A stretch of DNA of 64,000 bases from Antedon mediterranea (GCF_964355755.1 NC_092670.1:26897795-26961794), one strand, 5' to 3'; positions 43,001-58,000 are shown, counted from the first letter of the stretch. Notes: a model not told the origin generated them from the letters alone. Numbers and translations: made by a program.

Positions 43001-46000
43001 TGTGGGCTTGTGTTGGCACTGAAAGCAACTTCATTCACCCATTCATAATAACATTTATTTCTTATCTTTCAAAGTAAACAAAATAACAATTTAAATATAA
43101 ATAATTAAGAGGCAAACCCCCCAGAAAGTAATAACATTTGGAGGTTTTCCTCCAAAAAAACTTGTGACGGGTAGCCAGTTAAGAAGTTGTAATCATTTTG
43201 AAGTTTGAACAAACAGAAAACAAAACAAGACAAACAAACAGGTAATGCAAGACAATGACAAGTTAATAAAAATAAAATACTATGGAAGCACAGAAAAACC
43301 AGAATAAATTTGTTCACTTATTTATTATTATAAGTTATTTATGGAGTAGAATATTATGTTGCATTAATGTTAATTTGGTAAAGGGCGGGTGGAGGTTACA
43401 GGAGGATCTAGTTTTATGGGTATGAAAACTATTATTTTTTATAAAGCTGCAAGAAAGTTTAGTTGGAAGTAGACAGTTGACATGTTCATAGACGAAGGTG
43501 CATTGTTGGAGGGTATTGATGTTTTGGATCGGACAGTTAATAATTTACGGTCAGAGAAAAGCTCACTAGTGTGATCTAGGCGTGATGCACCAGAGAGGTG
43601 CCGAATAGCTTTTTTTTGGAGAATAAAAATGTTGTTGAGGTTTGAGACATAGTTGTTTGCCCAGACAATATTACAGTAAGAAATAAAAGGTAAAACAAGT
43701 GAACAATATATCATGCGAAGGACTTCTTTGGGTAAGTAAAATGAAAGACGATATAAAATTCCAATATTTTTCGAAATTTTTGTTTCGATTTCTTTAATGT
43801 GGTGTTTGAAGTTTAGTTCTTTGTCTATTTCTACTCCAAGAAATTTGGTACGCTTAACAATAGGAATTTTGTGGGCAGCAAGGTAAACATTATGAGTGTC
43901 GTTAATCAAATCTTGGTGTCGAAAACCAAAAAGCATAAAATGGCATTTGTTAATATTTATTGAAAGTTTGTTTGCCTTGAAATAATCGTTCACGTTCTTC
44001 AATTCCCTATCTACTTAATTTTGGGTGATATATATTATGCATATATACACTTACTTGTCTTCAGTTACATTTTCATGTCAACATTAAGCGCTCACACACT
44101 GGATCTTTTCAGTTTAGTTTAGTTCTGTTCAGTTGCAAGAAAGAAATTAGGTACTTTAAAAACATTATGTAAACTTACACCAGGGTTCCAGAAAAGTTCA
44201 GCAAAAATGACGAGTGATGCAGCAGTGAGTGTAAGACCAGCATTAGCTGCAGTAATTGATAATACTGCCGCCACACATTCTTTGTTACTCTGGAACGTGT
44301 GGCAATTCTCTTGTCGTTTTTCAACATTTGTTGATCCATCAATGCGTATATGTTTTATTTTCTGAATTGATAATACAGTATAATAATTTTGTTAATAATA
44401 GAAAGTAAGATTACAATAATAAAAGAGTGTACAATATAAAATTATTAAATAATTCATTAAAAAATCACTAGCTGATCATTTTTTTTATACTACTGGCAAA
44501 GATACTCACCTCAGGGCAGGTTTCAAATGTTTTAAAATCTTGTCAGTATATTTTAATAATCCATTGAGGAAAAGTAGGTTATTTTGGCCTCTATATTGGA
44601 TCCAAGATGGCAGATACTGTTGAAATGTAGTTTAAAACCTTCCCAGGAAAAATTTATAACAAAAAAACCCCACAGACTCTCTCTTAAAAAAAGTAATTTA
44701 AACTAGATTTGAACTCGTAATTATGGATGAGTTAGGTTATCCGCTGAGTGAACATCATACGCTAGAATATTGCGCACAGAAACGATTATGCCATTGTGAC
44801 CGGAAGAAAATTAAATGTTAGTGTGCCCTCTATTTTGTGTCTGAGTATATAGAGTATCACGGTGTGACGTCACAAGGATAGAGGGCGCTGCATGGTTGCT
44901 AGCCAACCAAAAAATGCGTTCAATGCTACTATGTAAAGATCTGTATTTCTATCAAATTATGTATCTTAATAGCTTGATTTTTTTTAACTTAAACTGTAGT
45001 TGAAGAATAAATAGATTATTAAAAACAAATATTTAGTTAGTTATCTTTTGAAATTTTAGTTTGTTTTTATTGAAAATTACTAAGTTTTAAAATGGCTACT
45101 TCAATAAGCCTATTCCAAACCTTGGAGTCACTCAGGCAGGTTGAACGCATTTTTGGTTGCGCTAGCAACCACGCAGCGCCACCTACCGTCGTGACGTCAG
45201 CACTGTAATACTCTATACAGTATACACTATAATTTTTAAACTTGGAACTCTCCAACCCAATTAATTGGAATTAATTTATCATTTAGGAATTGAGAACTAT
45301 CTTGTCTATCTGATTGACATGAGTTATTATAATGCGATACCTTTTGTTTGTAAATGCTATTGTCAATTTGTTATTTGCTTGTTCATTGTTATATGGTTTT
45401 CGATCTATATGTTAAATACGTGAAATTTATAAAATCGAGTATAACTTGTGACATTTCTTGCACATCTACAGATATAGTTCAATCTTCTGATAAAGTTATA
45501 CAATCTTAGAATTAGAGATAACCTGCGGACAAAATTCGTGAAAAGAAGATAGGGGAAAAAAAAGATCCTGACAATAGCAAGGCGTTATCCGCCAAGTGCA
45601 GATAACCAATTATATTACTTTTTTTATTTGTAAATTTTTAAATTTTAGCATACCTTATCTGTAAGTACATCGCATAACATATCAAGCACTGTCTGATGAT
45701 GAGCAAATACCAAGAACTTGCAGCCACATTCTAACAAATCTACAACATAATCCCTTAAAAAAAGCCCAAAACAAGTGTGTACAATATTATTAAGTAGGGT
45801 ACTTTTGTCAAACGTGCAATTGTATTTATACTAACTTGATAGCCTTTATCTTGGCCAGTCCCGTTCCATTGAAGTATTGTAAGAGAGCTGACCTATCATT
45901 TGCATTCTAAAAGTGAAGAAAACAATACCATCACTTAGAATTATTCATTAAAAAAATTTGAACTGCTAACCGTTTACTCATTTCATAGAGTTTCTTCAAA

Positions 46001-49000
46001 AGACATTTTATAATATTAATAATAATTTATTCATCCTAAATCAGAAACAGCATTAAGACATACGCAAATATATATAAATATTTATTTTTTCACGGAGAAA
46101 TTTTATGTAGGAGAATTTTACAGTAGGCGGAGGTATGCACTCTCGGAGTGGCTTTCTAGTTGTTATTATTACCAGGTGTAGATTAGTATGACCCCAATTA
46201 CAAGATTAACATTATTATTACAGACTGTTTCATGAAGGTTATAAAAATCACTCTACATCAGGTGCTACTAGACTCTGAGCAAAGAATAATATAAAGTGCA
46301 ATTCACCGGAACCGGCATTAAGGGGGTTTAACCTTTTCACACATAGGCCAGCATTCTTAAATTGCCGCAATATTACCGTCTTACAGCTCTGTGTGAAAGG
46401 GGCTTTGTAGACCATGGAGTAAAGAATATTAATAATTCTTTACTGTAGACATAGATTGCATTGTTTATTTACTAATATTACAGGGCTTTGTCAATATAAT
46501 TCATAATTCAGCCAGAGGTTCCTACTATTATATTCCTTGTGTATTTTGAAAATACTCCCTTTTTTTCCCAATAAAATACAATTATGTATTTTTAAAATTT
46601 TCAACTTAATGCACCTTAGATATTTCCTTTGATGAAATCTGCAAACTCCTTCTATGAGTGTTAACTAATGCTGGATCCAGTATAACAACTTGTCTTGACT
46701 TAGATGGTAGCTGTGACAGAACCTGCTTCTTAGTCCTTCTAATCATTATACCTTCCTCTAGAAGCAGTTGAAGTTCTGTCATGTTGGAAGAGCCAGTATA
46801 ATCCCAGCCCCATTTGTTCTACATTGAAGTAAAAATATGTTGTTGGTGTTAAAAGGCAATGCAATCAAAGACAGTGATGAAAATAGTCACTGCCAAATTT
46901 TTGACTAAAGGAACTTTGAAATTGCCGTGGTAGCATACTACTCGCTAGCAACAACTCCTTTTCCACTGTAAAGAACCAATGGCATTTGTTCCCAAGATGA
47001 ATCACTGGCCTGATAAACTTAAATGAAACTGTCAGTTAAAGATGAATATTCACCTTTTTATTTGTATTAGTAGTTTAATTGCATTTTGTCCCATTGGAAC
47101 ATATGGTTTCTACAACAAAATGGATGGATGGACTGGTAGGGTCGTTAACCCAATGTAGTGATAAGTGACAGAGGCTGAGATGGATAGAACACAAGGGTAA
47201 ACCTGTACTCTTACGAAAGATGCACTGTTAGTGGGGTTCCTTAGCTCTAAAAAAGGGTTGATACTTCAAATTTGATTAGAAGCATGACATTTGGTATGGA
47301 AACCTGTATCGAAAATTCGCAAATTTTAAGATTTGAGGCCATTTAAAATTTGACTTTTGACCCTGACCGATTTCTCAGAACGGTACATCATAGAAACACG
47401 AAAATAATGGCAAATGATGCAGAAGCACTACTTTCTATTCATGTTTAATAGAAACTTATGCATTTAACTCAATAGTACTACAGGAGTAATTTTAAAATAA
47501 TATATTTGGACCTATTGGGCGAACCTTCAAAATAGAAAAAGATGCACTAATATGTGTCTACTGTGTTGATTGTGTGATTTAACATCATTACTACAGCAAT
47601 TATGTAAAAAAAGAAATCATTCCTTTTCATTATTATGCTGTTTGTATCTTAAATTAAAAAATAACTGTACCGTAATCCAACCCTCTCACAAAGATTTACT
47701 TTAACGGCAGATGCAGTCACAGAAAGCTGTTGTCTAAAAAATCTAAAGGCTGTGCTCGGTTTAGTGAGTACAAAAGTGAAACAATTTTACCAACTCAAGA
47801 AAGATGTTACAATCAAAGAAAATGACAAAAAAATGCCATAGGCCTATATCATTTCCAAACGTGCCACCCTCTTATGTTTTTCGCCAACTATAAGTGGTGA
47901 GACTCATGAATACTGTTTAGTTTCAGGTCTTATCCAAGAAGTCTTGTAAGTAAAAAAAATCCTTTTCATGTTATACATTACCCTAATTCAACCACATCTT
48001 TTGTAATTGTAATTTAATTTGGGCAGCAATTAATAACAAAAATTATTACTTTTTCTCATTATTGCGCACCTTTAAGGTTAGTGTGCGTCCTATAGAACGT
48101 GATCATAGTTTGCGTCACATTTTTTAGTGAGCCAAGTGTTACTCGTACCAGTTGGCTCAGCCGATAGCTCTAGTGTTTGCCGGGCTTTAACTCAATATTC
48201 TTATTACATACGATTTATTTAAATTTCAAACTATATATGGGTCATTCTTCGGTAAGTGCCTAAAATCGTGTCCCGATACTTTGGTGGGATAGAGACTGAA
48301 AATTCTTACTTGACTTATATCATAATCATCATTATTGTAAATATAATTAATTACATAAACCAAAGATAATAACATTTTTATAAAAATGTTTCAGGCAACC
48401 CCCTAAAACCTCATGTCCCGATCGTACATCTTCAATTTTATGATCGCTGTATATATTTCATAACAGGACTTTTGTTATTAAAAATATTGTAAAAAGTTAG
48501 TTAATCATGATATCATGCAATTTTATTCTTCAAAATACATCTCTACATACATTATATCTCAAACTTTTAAGTTTTCGTTTGGAAAAAGCTTGTCCCGCAC
48601 TTTTGTGTCATATCCGTCACATAATTTAAATGTGCCGTCTACAGTTTAATAAACGGCGGGGAAAAAAATTGATTGTGCGTTGTAAACATACGAAGATATT
48701 GAAATAAAACTAGCTGCACATCATTTTCAATAAAAGAGGAAAAAAGCTAATAAAACTAGGCTTTAGAAAAATTACAGTTGCGTACCTTTATTCAATGTCA
48801 TATCCGAACGGTATAGAACTCATTAAATAATCATAATTTCTGATTTTTTTTCAACTGGAAGTACAATTTATTAACGGTATCTAGAAGTATGTACTCCGTC
48901 TCCGCTGTCAAACATGCCTACGGGGTGATCCTGGGCTGTTCTAAGCTAAATACATAATCTTCGTCACGGTCAGCTCCGTCACATTTCCCAATGTTTTGTT

Positions 49001-52000
49001 GTGACGGAGATGACAGCCAGTGACGGATATGACTTTTTGTTATTGCCAGGGCCTTTTTTTGTTGTACATTTTGTTTTGTTTATCTCTATTATGTTATTAC
49101 ATTGTATATCTATGTGACTCTGGTCAATAAACATATTCAAATCATATTAGTAGGCATGTTAAGGTGCATATTTTAGGCAAATCCTTCAAATTGTGATAAT
49201 ATTTTGAAACTTTGAAATCCAACATGGCCGCCATGCAATCAAAATGTTAGTTATAACAATATGTTTGGTGACCCCACTACCATATAATTTGCACCTAAAA
49301 TCAGAACTCTAGGTGCCTTTTTAGCAGAGATATACCTGAAAAGTGAAAATTTGGGGTCCGCCATTTTGAAATCAAACATGGTCGCCATGCAATCAAAATG
49401 TTAGTTATACCAATATGTTTGGTGACCCCACTACCATATAATTTGCACCTAAAATCAGAACTCTAGGTGCCTTTTTAGCAGAGATATACCTGAAAAGTGA
49501 ACATTTGGGGTCCGCCATTTTGAAATCAAACATGGTCGCCATGCAATCAAAATGTTAGTTATACCAATATGTTTGGTGACCCCACTACCTTATAATTTGC
49601 ACCTAAAATCAGAACTCTAGGTGCCTTTTTAGCAGAGATATACCTGAAAAGTGAACATTTGGGGTCCACCATTTTGAAATCCAAAATGGCGGCTTTCCCC
49701 TGACCAAATTTTGTGCAACCCTTCCATTTCATATGTTTGACACCCTTATCACAATTTGAAGGATTGGTTCACTTAACAGGCCTACTATATCTTGAAGTAA
49801 TTTCCGTCACATGATTTTTGAGGTTCGTCATATCCGTCACATGATTTTTGAGGTTCGTCATATCCGTCACGGTTTCATCTCCGTCACATGGATATTTTAT
49901 CCTTTTAAATCCTAAAATATTTCAGTAATAATAATAATAATAATAATAATAATACCACATTTATATAGCGTCCTTTTCATGAGTAATCATGCTCAAAGGC
50001 GCTTTACAAGCATTATTACCCCAGTATTTTTTGGGATCAAACACGTATGGAAACATACTCCCATAATGCAGCCGGTAACCAGCGCAAAGTTGTGTCTAGA
50101 TCTAACTGGGTACCCATTTATACACCTGGGTGGAGAGAGGCAACGTAAGTAAAGTATCTTGCCTACGGATACAAGCAATGCGGCGAGAGTTGGATTCGAA
50201 CCTAGGTCTGACGATCGGTAGTCCAACGTCCAACACACTGCGCCACACGCCCTTCAGTAATGAACGCAATTATGTGGTATAATTGAAATATAAACCATAT
50301 TCTTCTACTATGTCAATGGTTAGAAATATTAGTTCAACAGAATTTCGTAAAACATCACTGACAGTCATACTATTTTCTGAAATTTATTATTTTTTGGAAT
50401 AGTAAATGGTTTTGAACGTATAACATCATACTAATAAATGTTAAAACAATCATTTTTTGATTAATCGAGAAAAAAATACTGTATATACTGTAGTATCAAA
50501 GAATTAATAATGGAAATAATTTTATAATTCCTAACCCGTTATTTTTTCTATTTTTGTATATTCCATAAATGTGATGGATATGACAGCAGCATGGAACCAT
50601 GTATTTATAAATGCGAATAAAAAACGATTTTTTATAAACCTGAAATTAGACACTTACTGAAGAATCACCCATATTTTATTTTCAAATTCCACATTTTAAG
50701 GTTGTGATTGCATATGAGATTTCAAAAGAGTGAATGCATTAAGTACAAATTTGCACTTACATAACATAAAAAATAGAGTAATATTGAATATCATGTGAAC
50801 ACAATCCTCCAATCAAATTATAAAGGACCTACTTATGATTTTTTTTATTTCATGTGGTAGCAACTGTGATCAATTTATGAAACTTACCTGACAAGCATTA
50901 CAGTAGCGAAGTCCAAATTCATGGAACACAGGAAACAGAGTGGGGTCAATTGCATTGATCTGAACATACAGCTCACAAGGCCTCGACAAAGCAGGTGTAC
51001 CAGACAATAAAATCACACGATTTGCATTCTGTAAAAAATAGACATGTATGTGTATCTGTGAGCAACTACAGTAATTGAATTAAATTGGAAAAGTTGAATT
51101 ATACTGAGAACACAATTGAATTGCAACAGCAATATATTGGCATAATTGTTATTTTGATATCATAGTGTGTGACTAGATGTATTCAACAATTTGCAAAAAA
51201 GTGTCTCATGCATGCTACGAAAACATCTAATTGCACTGCTCGTATAGAAACTGTGAGTCAGAGGAGTCAGATCTCCTAAAACAAAGACCAGTCAATTAAG
51301 CCTAGAGATATACACAGTAAAACAGTTTTAATTACAGTTAGGAACTACTGTTTGACACTCAGGATTTTCATACAGTATACTACTGTTGGTGTATGTGTCT
51401 TCCTCACCTACGTAAAATGCAAGTATCACTACCATAGGCAAACTGATATTTAGACTATGTTAATGAAAACATTTTAAAGTTATTTTCTGCAATACTAAAT
51501 AGCATGTATTGTTTAAGCTCATTCAATATCATTCAATAAGTAACATATTTTGACAAGAAAATGAATTATGTAAAAGTTCCTTAATAATTGTCATTAAACT
51601 ATCCTTGGGGATAAGGGGGTAACATGCAACAAACCTTCAGTATCGGAATTGCAGCTTTCGTTCTTGCAGTTTTGAAGTTTTTTAGGAAATGAGATTCATC
51701 CTACCAAGAAAGGAAATCGAAATAGAAGAACTAATTAAAAAACTATGGAAGGGCATGAAAATGTTGTCATTTAAGATATGTTATCACTAGAATGCAGTGC
51801 AAGGACTCTGCGTAACTAATTTGACCAGTCACTTAAGCAAAAATGTTATGATTGTATACGTCTTGTGGAAAAATGTGTACAGTGCAATGGTCTGTCATAT
51901 CTTACATTAGGACAAGTTAAGGCAACGTGATTAAAAACGTCCGATTTCCAGTTGTTTTCATTACATTTTTGTACATTTCTACTAGTCCGAATTCCGCCGA

Positions 52001-55000
52001 AATTCAATAATAGTTTTATCATATTTTTTTTTCATTTTTATAGCAGCAGGTTTTATTTTTTTCGGTTTTAGTATAGAAATAAGCTGAATTGGCTAAAGTT
52101 TTCCTGTTACAGGTCCGCTGTTATTATGGGGGCGATTTTGGGGAATTGTGACAATTTGTAGCTTTTTTTTATTGTAAAAATCAATGTGGTTAATAAATGG
52201 CGTCGGACATTTTGTTTGGTAAGAATCGACCAAGTAGAAGCCAATGCATTACAATAGCACGGGATAATTTGATCGTATATTCGTGCTGAAGAAGCTCAAA
52301 TTTGTAAGTGAAATATTGAATATTTGTATACTGAAATATAATGTTGATTTTAAGTTTGTGTATGTGTAGATAAATGTATAGATATAAATTATAATGATAT
52401 ATATATATATATCCCGAAAGCTCTGCTAACTTTTCTGGCTGTTTTACTTTATCGTTTTGATTTAGGTTTTCGCATTTTTTGTATCTCCATTGAGATCCAG
52501 CCACTGATAGTGGATACCCACAGCATTGTTATTTCTTCAGTAATTTGCCTTTGGATTTATAAATTATAATGTATTTACATAATACATATGGCAGTTATGA
52601 TTGTTACAGTCAATGACTATATTCTGCTAGCTCCTTGCATTCCATTTTCTATAGGTGATGCAGCAAGCTAATCTAATTTCCCTGTGGCAGGGAAGCATCT
52701 GTAATATAGAAATGTATAAACCATTGACCTAGGCCCTACCGGTACTGATATATTAATAAATTGACTATTTAAATAATTTACTCTTCATTCACACAAACAC
52801 ACTAAATACCCCTATTTTACAATGGACCGGTCCACACGCTTCATTGACAAGCCACTGTATTTCGATTAAAAAGGTTAGAGGATTATGTTATACTCCATGC
52901 AGTGAATTTTGACTAATCTAACTTAAACTAATTATTTAATTTGATTTTAAATTTATTTTAAAAGGTAACCCTTCCTTCCAGCTGAACAAAATAATGCAAG
53001 GGGCTCCTCTTAAATTCCAATAAAATACACGATACAAATACATGTGCTCTAGAAAAAATGACTATAAAATTGAAATACAATTTCCCCTGATTCATTAACC
53101 TAATGAATGAGTCAATCAAGTAACAATCAATTTAGTATTCAAATTGTTCAAAAGTTCAAACAATTTATTATTGTTACTATTCAGGACCTTCGAATAGTAA
53201 TAGAGAGTGATATATCAATTCATTAGTCAACCTTTTTGTTCTGGTCTTTATCAACTTTAATGTTTTGTAATTTTAATTTGTTTGAAAAGCAATGAATACA
53301 TAATGACAAGCGAAAAAAAAGTAATCAAATTATCAGGTTTACACCTCGAATATAAGTTTGAGCATGGTTTATAAATTTGGTTCCTACTAGGACACAACAT
53401 GAGCCATAATGCTAGCAAATTGACCACTCACATGTGTTTGTATAAAGCATAACATTATTATTACAATCTATAATTCATGGAACCAAGTATAAATGCAGTT
53501 TAAATGTCAATATAGGCAAAAAGTCATACAAAATACACATGTAATATAATATAAAAAGTAAAAATAATATAATAAAATAATAATAAACAAATTATTGATT
53601 GTCCTCAGAAACTGAGTAACCTTGTGTTAGGTTCTCTACAGACCCACCCCAACAGTCTATACAGACCCACTCCAGCAGCCTCTCAGACCCACCTCACCAG
53701 CCTCTACAGACTCACCTCTGTCGCCTCTACAGACCCACCCTAGTATCCTCTGCAGACTCACCCCAGCAGCCTCTACAGACCCACTCCACCAGCCTCTACA
53801 GACTCACTCAAGCAGTCTCACCCTAGCAGCCACTACAGACTCACCCAAGCAGCCTCTACAGACTCACCCAAGCAGCCTCTACAGACTCACCCCAGCAGCC
53901 TCTACAGACTCACCCCAGCAGCCTCTATAGACTCATCCCAGCAGCCACTACAGACTCACCCAAGCAGCCTCACCCTAGCAGCCACTACAGACTCACCCAA
54001 GCAGCCTCTACAGACTCACCAAAGCAGCCTCTACAGACTCACCCCAGCAGCCTCTATAGACTCACCCCAGCAGCCTCTATAGACTCATCCCAGCGGCCTC
54101 TAGAGACCCATCACAGCAGCCTCTACAGACCCATCACAGCAGCCTCTACAGACTAACCACCAGCAGCCTCTACAGACTCATCCCAGCGGCCTCTACAGAC
54201 CCACCCCAACAGCCTATACAGACCCACTCCAGCAGCCTCTCAGACCCACCTCACCAGCCTCTACAGACCCACCTCTGCAGACCCACCCCAGTAGCCTCTG
54301 CAGACTCACCCCAGCAGCCTCTACAGACCCACTCCACCAGCCCCTACAGACTCCCCTCAGCAGCCTCACCTCAGCAGCCTCTACAGACTCACCCCTGCGG
54401 CCTCTACAGACCCACCCCAGCGGCCTCTACAGACTCACCCCAGCAACCTCTACAGACTCACCCCAGCAGCCTCTACAGACTCACCCCAGCAGCCTCTACA
54501 GACTCACCCCAGCAGCCTCTATAGACTCATCCCAGCGGCCTCTAGAGACCCATCACAGCAGGCTCTACAGACTAACCGCCAGCAGCTTCTACAGACTAAC
54601 CCCCAGCAGCCTCTATAGACTAACCGCCAGCAGCCTCTACTGACACACCCTAGCAACCTCTACAGACTCATCCCAGCGGCCTCTACAGACTCATCCCAGC
54701 GGCCTCTACAGACCCATCCAAGCAGCCTCTACAGACTAACCCAGCAGCCTCTACAGACTAACCCCCAGCAGCCTCTACAAACTTGCCCCAGAAGCCTCTA
54801 CAGACCCACCTTAGCAGCCACAGTATGCCGTAAGTAGTAAATCGTATTGTGCAGCAGTGTGTACAGAATCAACACACGTATCCTTTGCGAGGCTGAGTTA
54901 AACGGACATTTTCAGCGAAAAAAGATGCTTGTATGAAAATTGTTTCCTGCTCAACATGATGTCCTAGCCTGGCACTAGCTAGCTAGTGTAGTTGGCTACT

Positions 55001-58000
55001 GACTTTAAATATACTTCCTAGCTGGTTAGGGCTGGTTAGGACTGAGAGGGGTAGCAGCATACTACTCTAGGCTAATAATGCGGGTCCTACTAAACACCAC
55101 TCGCAACCACGTCCTACCACTTGCTACAATGCGCAACCACTCGCAACCGAAATTCATATTAATTAAAGTACATTTGGCTTATTTATTGTCTTATTATCAA
55201 TAAAAACCTATTTTTATACACAAAATGGTGCTTTTATACACAAAAAACCTTGTTAAACCGTCGTACTATATAACATCGATAGAAACTGCGTCGCTTGAAT
55301 TGTTGAATGCGTTAACAATGGGACTATTTTGCCACTATTTCCACTTTGAATGTTTATATTCAAATTAATATTGGAATGTTAAATACCTATTTTAATACTT
55401 GCTTGGCCTATCATAATAATATACTTACTTAATTAATAATAATAATTAATTAAATCTTGCCTTTTTTTTTGTCTTTTGTGAGATTCACTCACATTTATTT
55501 CATTCTTTACAATTGTTACAATAATCTATATCAATTTTGTTTCAGTAGAAAACTATCTCTGCAGCTTAAAGTTTTTTTTTGTTTTTCTTATTTTTAGTAT
55601 TTTACATATATAAAAAGTTAAAGCATTTAAAAAATAGACAAAAGTTATATAAAAATATACATCACATAATATAGGTTCACAATTGCCATTACAACGTCAC
55701 AAAATAAAATATACTGTAACTCATATAGCACCAGTAAATAAAACTAGAAAGGTAGAAACCATACTAGAATACTAAGTATTGTGTCGTAATAATATTTTCT
55801 CGTGTTTTTAACCTGTTATTGTTTAACAATTATACATTTTTACATTGCTAAAATAATATTTTTTACTTTTTCCCATTATTTTATGCTTTCCTCTCTTTTA
55901 TACACTATATCACATTCCATTCTGAATAGAATTCCTTGTTTAAAAGATTTCCATAAATTAAAATAACTTTTATTTGTAACATCAGCCAGCATCTTTTGTT
56001 TATAAACCGTGAAAGCAGCAAATGTATATATAAAATCAGTAAGAATATTTCTTGTTCCAATTACCAGATTTTGAAAAGACATGTTTATATGATTGGTACC
56101 TTTTAAAACAATCTCTATTTTTGTCCAAAAACCTTGAATAAATTTACAAGTAAAAAACATATGCTCCTCATCTTGTACAGTACCTCTCCACATCTACCAC
56201 ATATATTAGTATCTTTTAGTTTTACAGATAAACAACCTTTTGTTTGTTGCTAAAATTCTATTTAACAGTTTGAAATTAAAGTGTATTAATTTTTTATCTT
56301 TCATTTTACAAACTTTAGATAACCAACATGACTTCCAATCAATATTCAAATTATGAAAATATTTTTCCCATTTTCCTTGACAAACCGGAGGGTCAAAAAT
56401 TTCCTCCACAAAACAGAGATAAATACTCTTTGTTGTGATGTCCTTATATCTATTCTTAATGACATTTTCTGTTATATTATAATAACAATTTTCCTCGTAT
56501 TTGATTATAGTTTTCCATTGTATTGGTATCGCTTTTTAATAAGCACATGTATTCATTTAACCAGTTTGCTTTGTACTTTAATTTTACCAACAATTCTTTT
56601 GAAGTTATGAATCTATTTTCTTTAATAATATCCTTCACTAAAATAATGCCACATTCAATCCAACGTTTATAACATAGTGATTGGTTTTTAAGTTGTATTA
56701 ACTTATTACCCCACAACTGTCCATTCATTATATAATCATATGTGTCTACACTTCTTTTACAGCAATTACAGTATTATACTTTTCTCATAAAACATAGGCA
56801 TTTTATGTATAAAGTGGTTTTCATCTGTCATGTTAAAAATAATATTTTCTGAACATAAATTATTAATATAAAATTTTGGAATAAATTTCCATTTTGCTTC
56901 ATCTTCATGTAACAACCTTTTTAGCCATGTGACATTAAGTGCTTTTGTATGTAATTTAAAATCTGGCATTTTAATTCCACCTTCGTTTAGGTTTCCAATT
57001 AAGGTTTTCCTTTTTATTTTTTCAGATTTTTTACTCCATAAAAATGTATAACTTTGTTTGTTAACTATGTCATAAACATACTTTGGTACAGTAATAATAT
57101 TTGCATTGTATGTAAGTTTTGCTAGTGCAAGTGACTTCAATATAATTACTTTCCCATAAAGTGTTAAATTTCTAGAACTCCATAATTTCAAAATCTTTTC
57201 AAAATCAACCAATTTATCACTCCAATTTTTAGTTTCACAAGTCTTGTAATCATATCCCACATATATTCCTAATATCTTTATCGGCTTTTTTTCCCAACAT
57301 AAATCAAGTGGTTTATCACTTCTATTTTTCCATTTACCCATCCACATAGCTTTTGATTTATGTTTGTTTAATTTCAAGCCTGACATTTCACAAAATTCTT
57401 CCACAGTTTCAACCGCTGTATGAAGACTCTTTTCATTACCAACATAAAGTATTGTGTCATCAGCTAAAACTGACTTATTCTAGCTTCGACATTTACATTT
57501 GGTAATTTAATTCCCTTGTAAATATTACTATTTCTTATATTAGAAGCCATTATTTCGACCAAAAGAATAAATAAAAGTGCCGATAGCGGACACCCTTGCC
57601 GAATGCCTCTTTCCATTCTGATGTTTTCTGATACCCATCCATTATTAATTGTGACACTCTCTACTCTGTTATACAGAATTTTTACCCATTCACAAAACAC
57701 ATTACCAAATTTTAATTTTGCTAATACAGCAAACATAAACTCTCTACTAACCGAGTCAAAAGCCTTTTTAAAGTCAAGAACCATTATAGCCCCTTCAATA
57801 TAATTTTCTTCCGTATAATAAAGTAGATCTTTAGCTAAACGTATATTTTCCCCCACAAACCTATCTTTAATATAACCCTTTTGGTCTGAATCAATTAGTG
57901 ACTTAATGACCCTGCGTAGTCTATAACTTAACACATGGGCAAGAATTTTATAATCAGTATTTAGGAGTGTAATTGGACGCCAGTTATTTAAATTTTGTTT

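Larger units (their letters stand above)
48235..50674. mobile_element. Unclassified 2.4-kb element with terminal inverted repeats
   Basis: The left end ATATGGGTCATTCTTCGGTA and the right-end complement ATATGGGTGATTCTTCAGTA form an imperfect repeat of about 30 bp. The interior is unusual: it carries many TCCGTCAC or GTGACGGA motifs (48605-49890), a triplicated 154-bp unit and an intact SINE. No transposase frame is seen. I found no clean target duplication, so the superfamily is open. Confidence 0.65.

Noticed and set aside
53634-54826. Minisatellite as a repetitive coding sequence
   Set aside because: The 23-bp unit is not a multiple of three, so frames rotate, and no long ORF exists on either strand.
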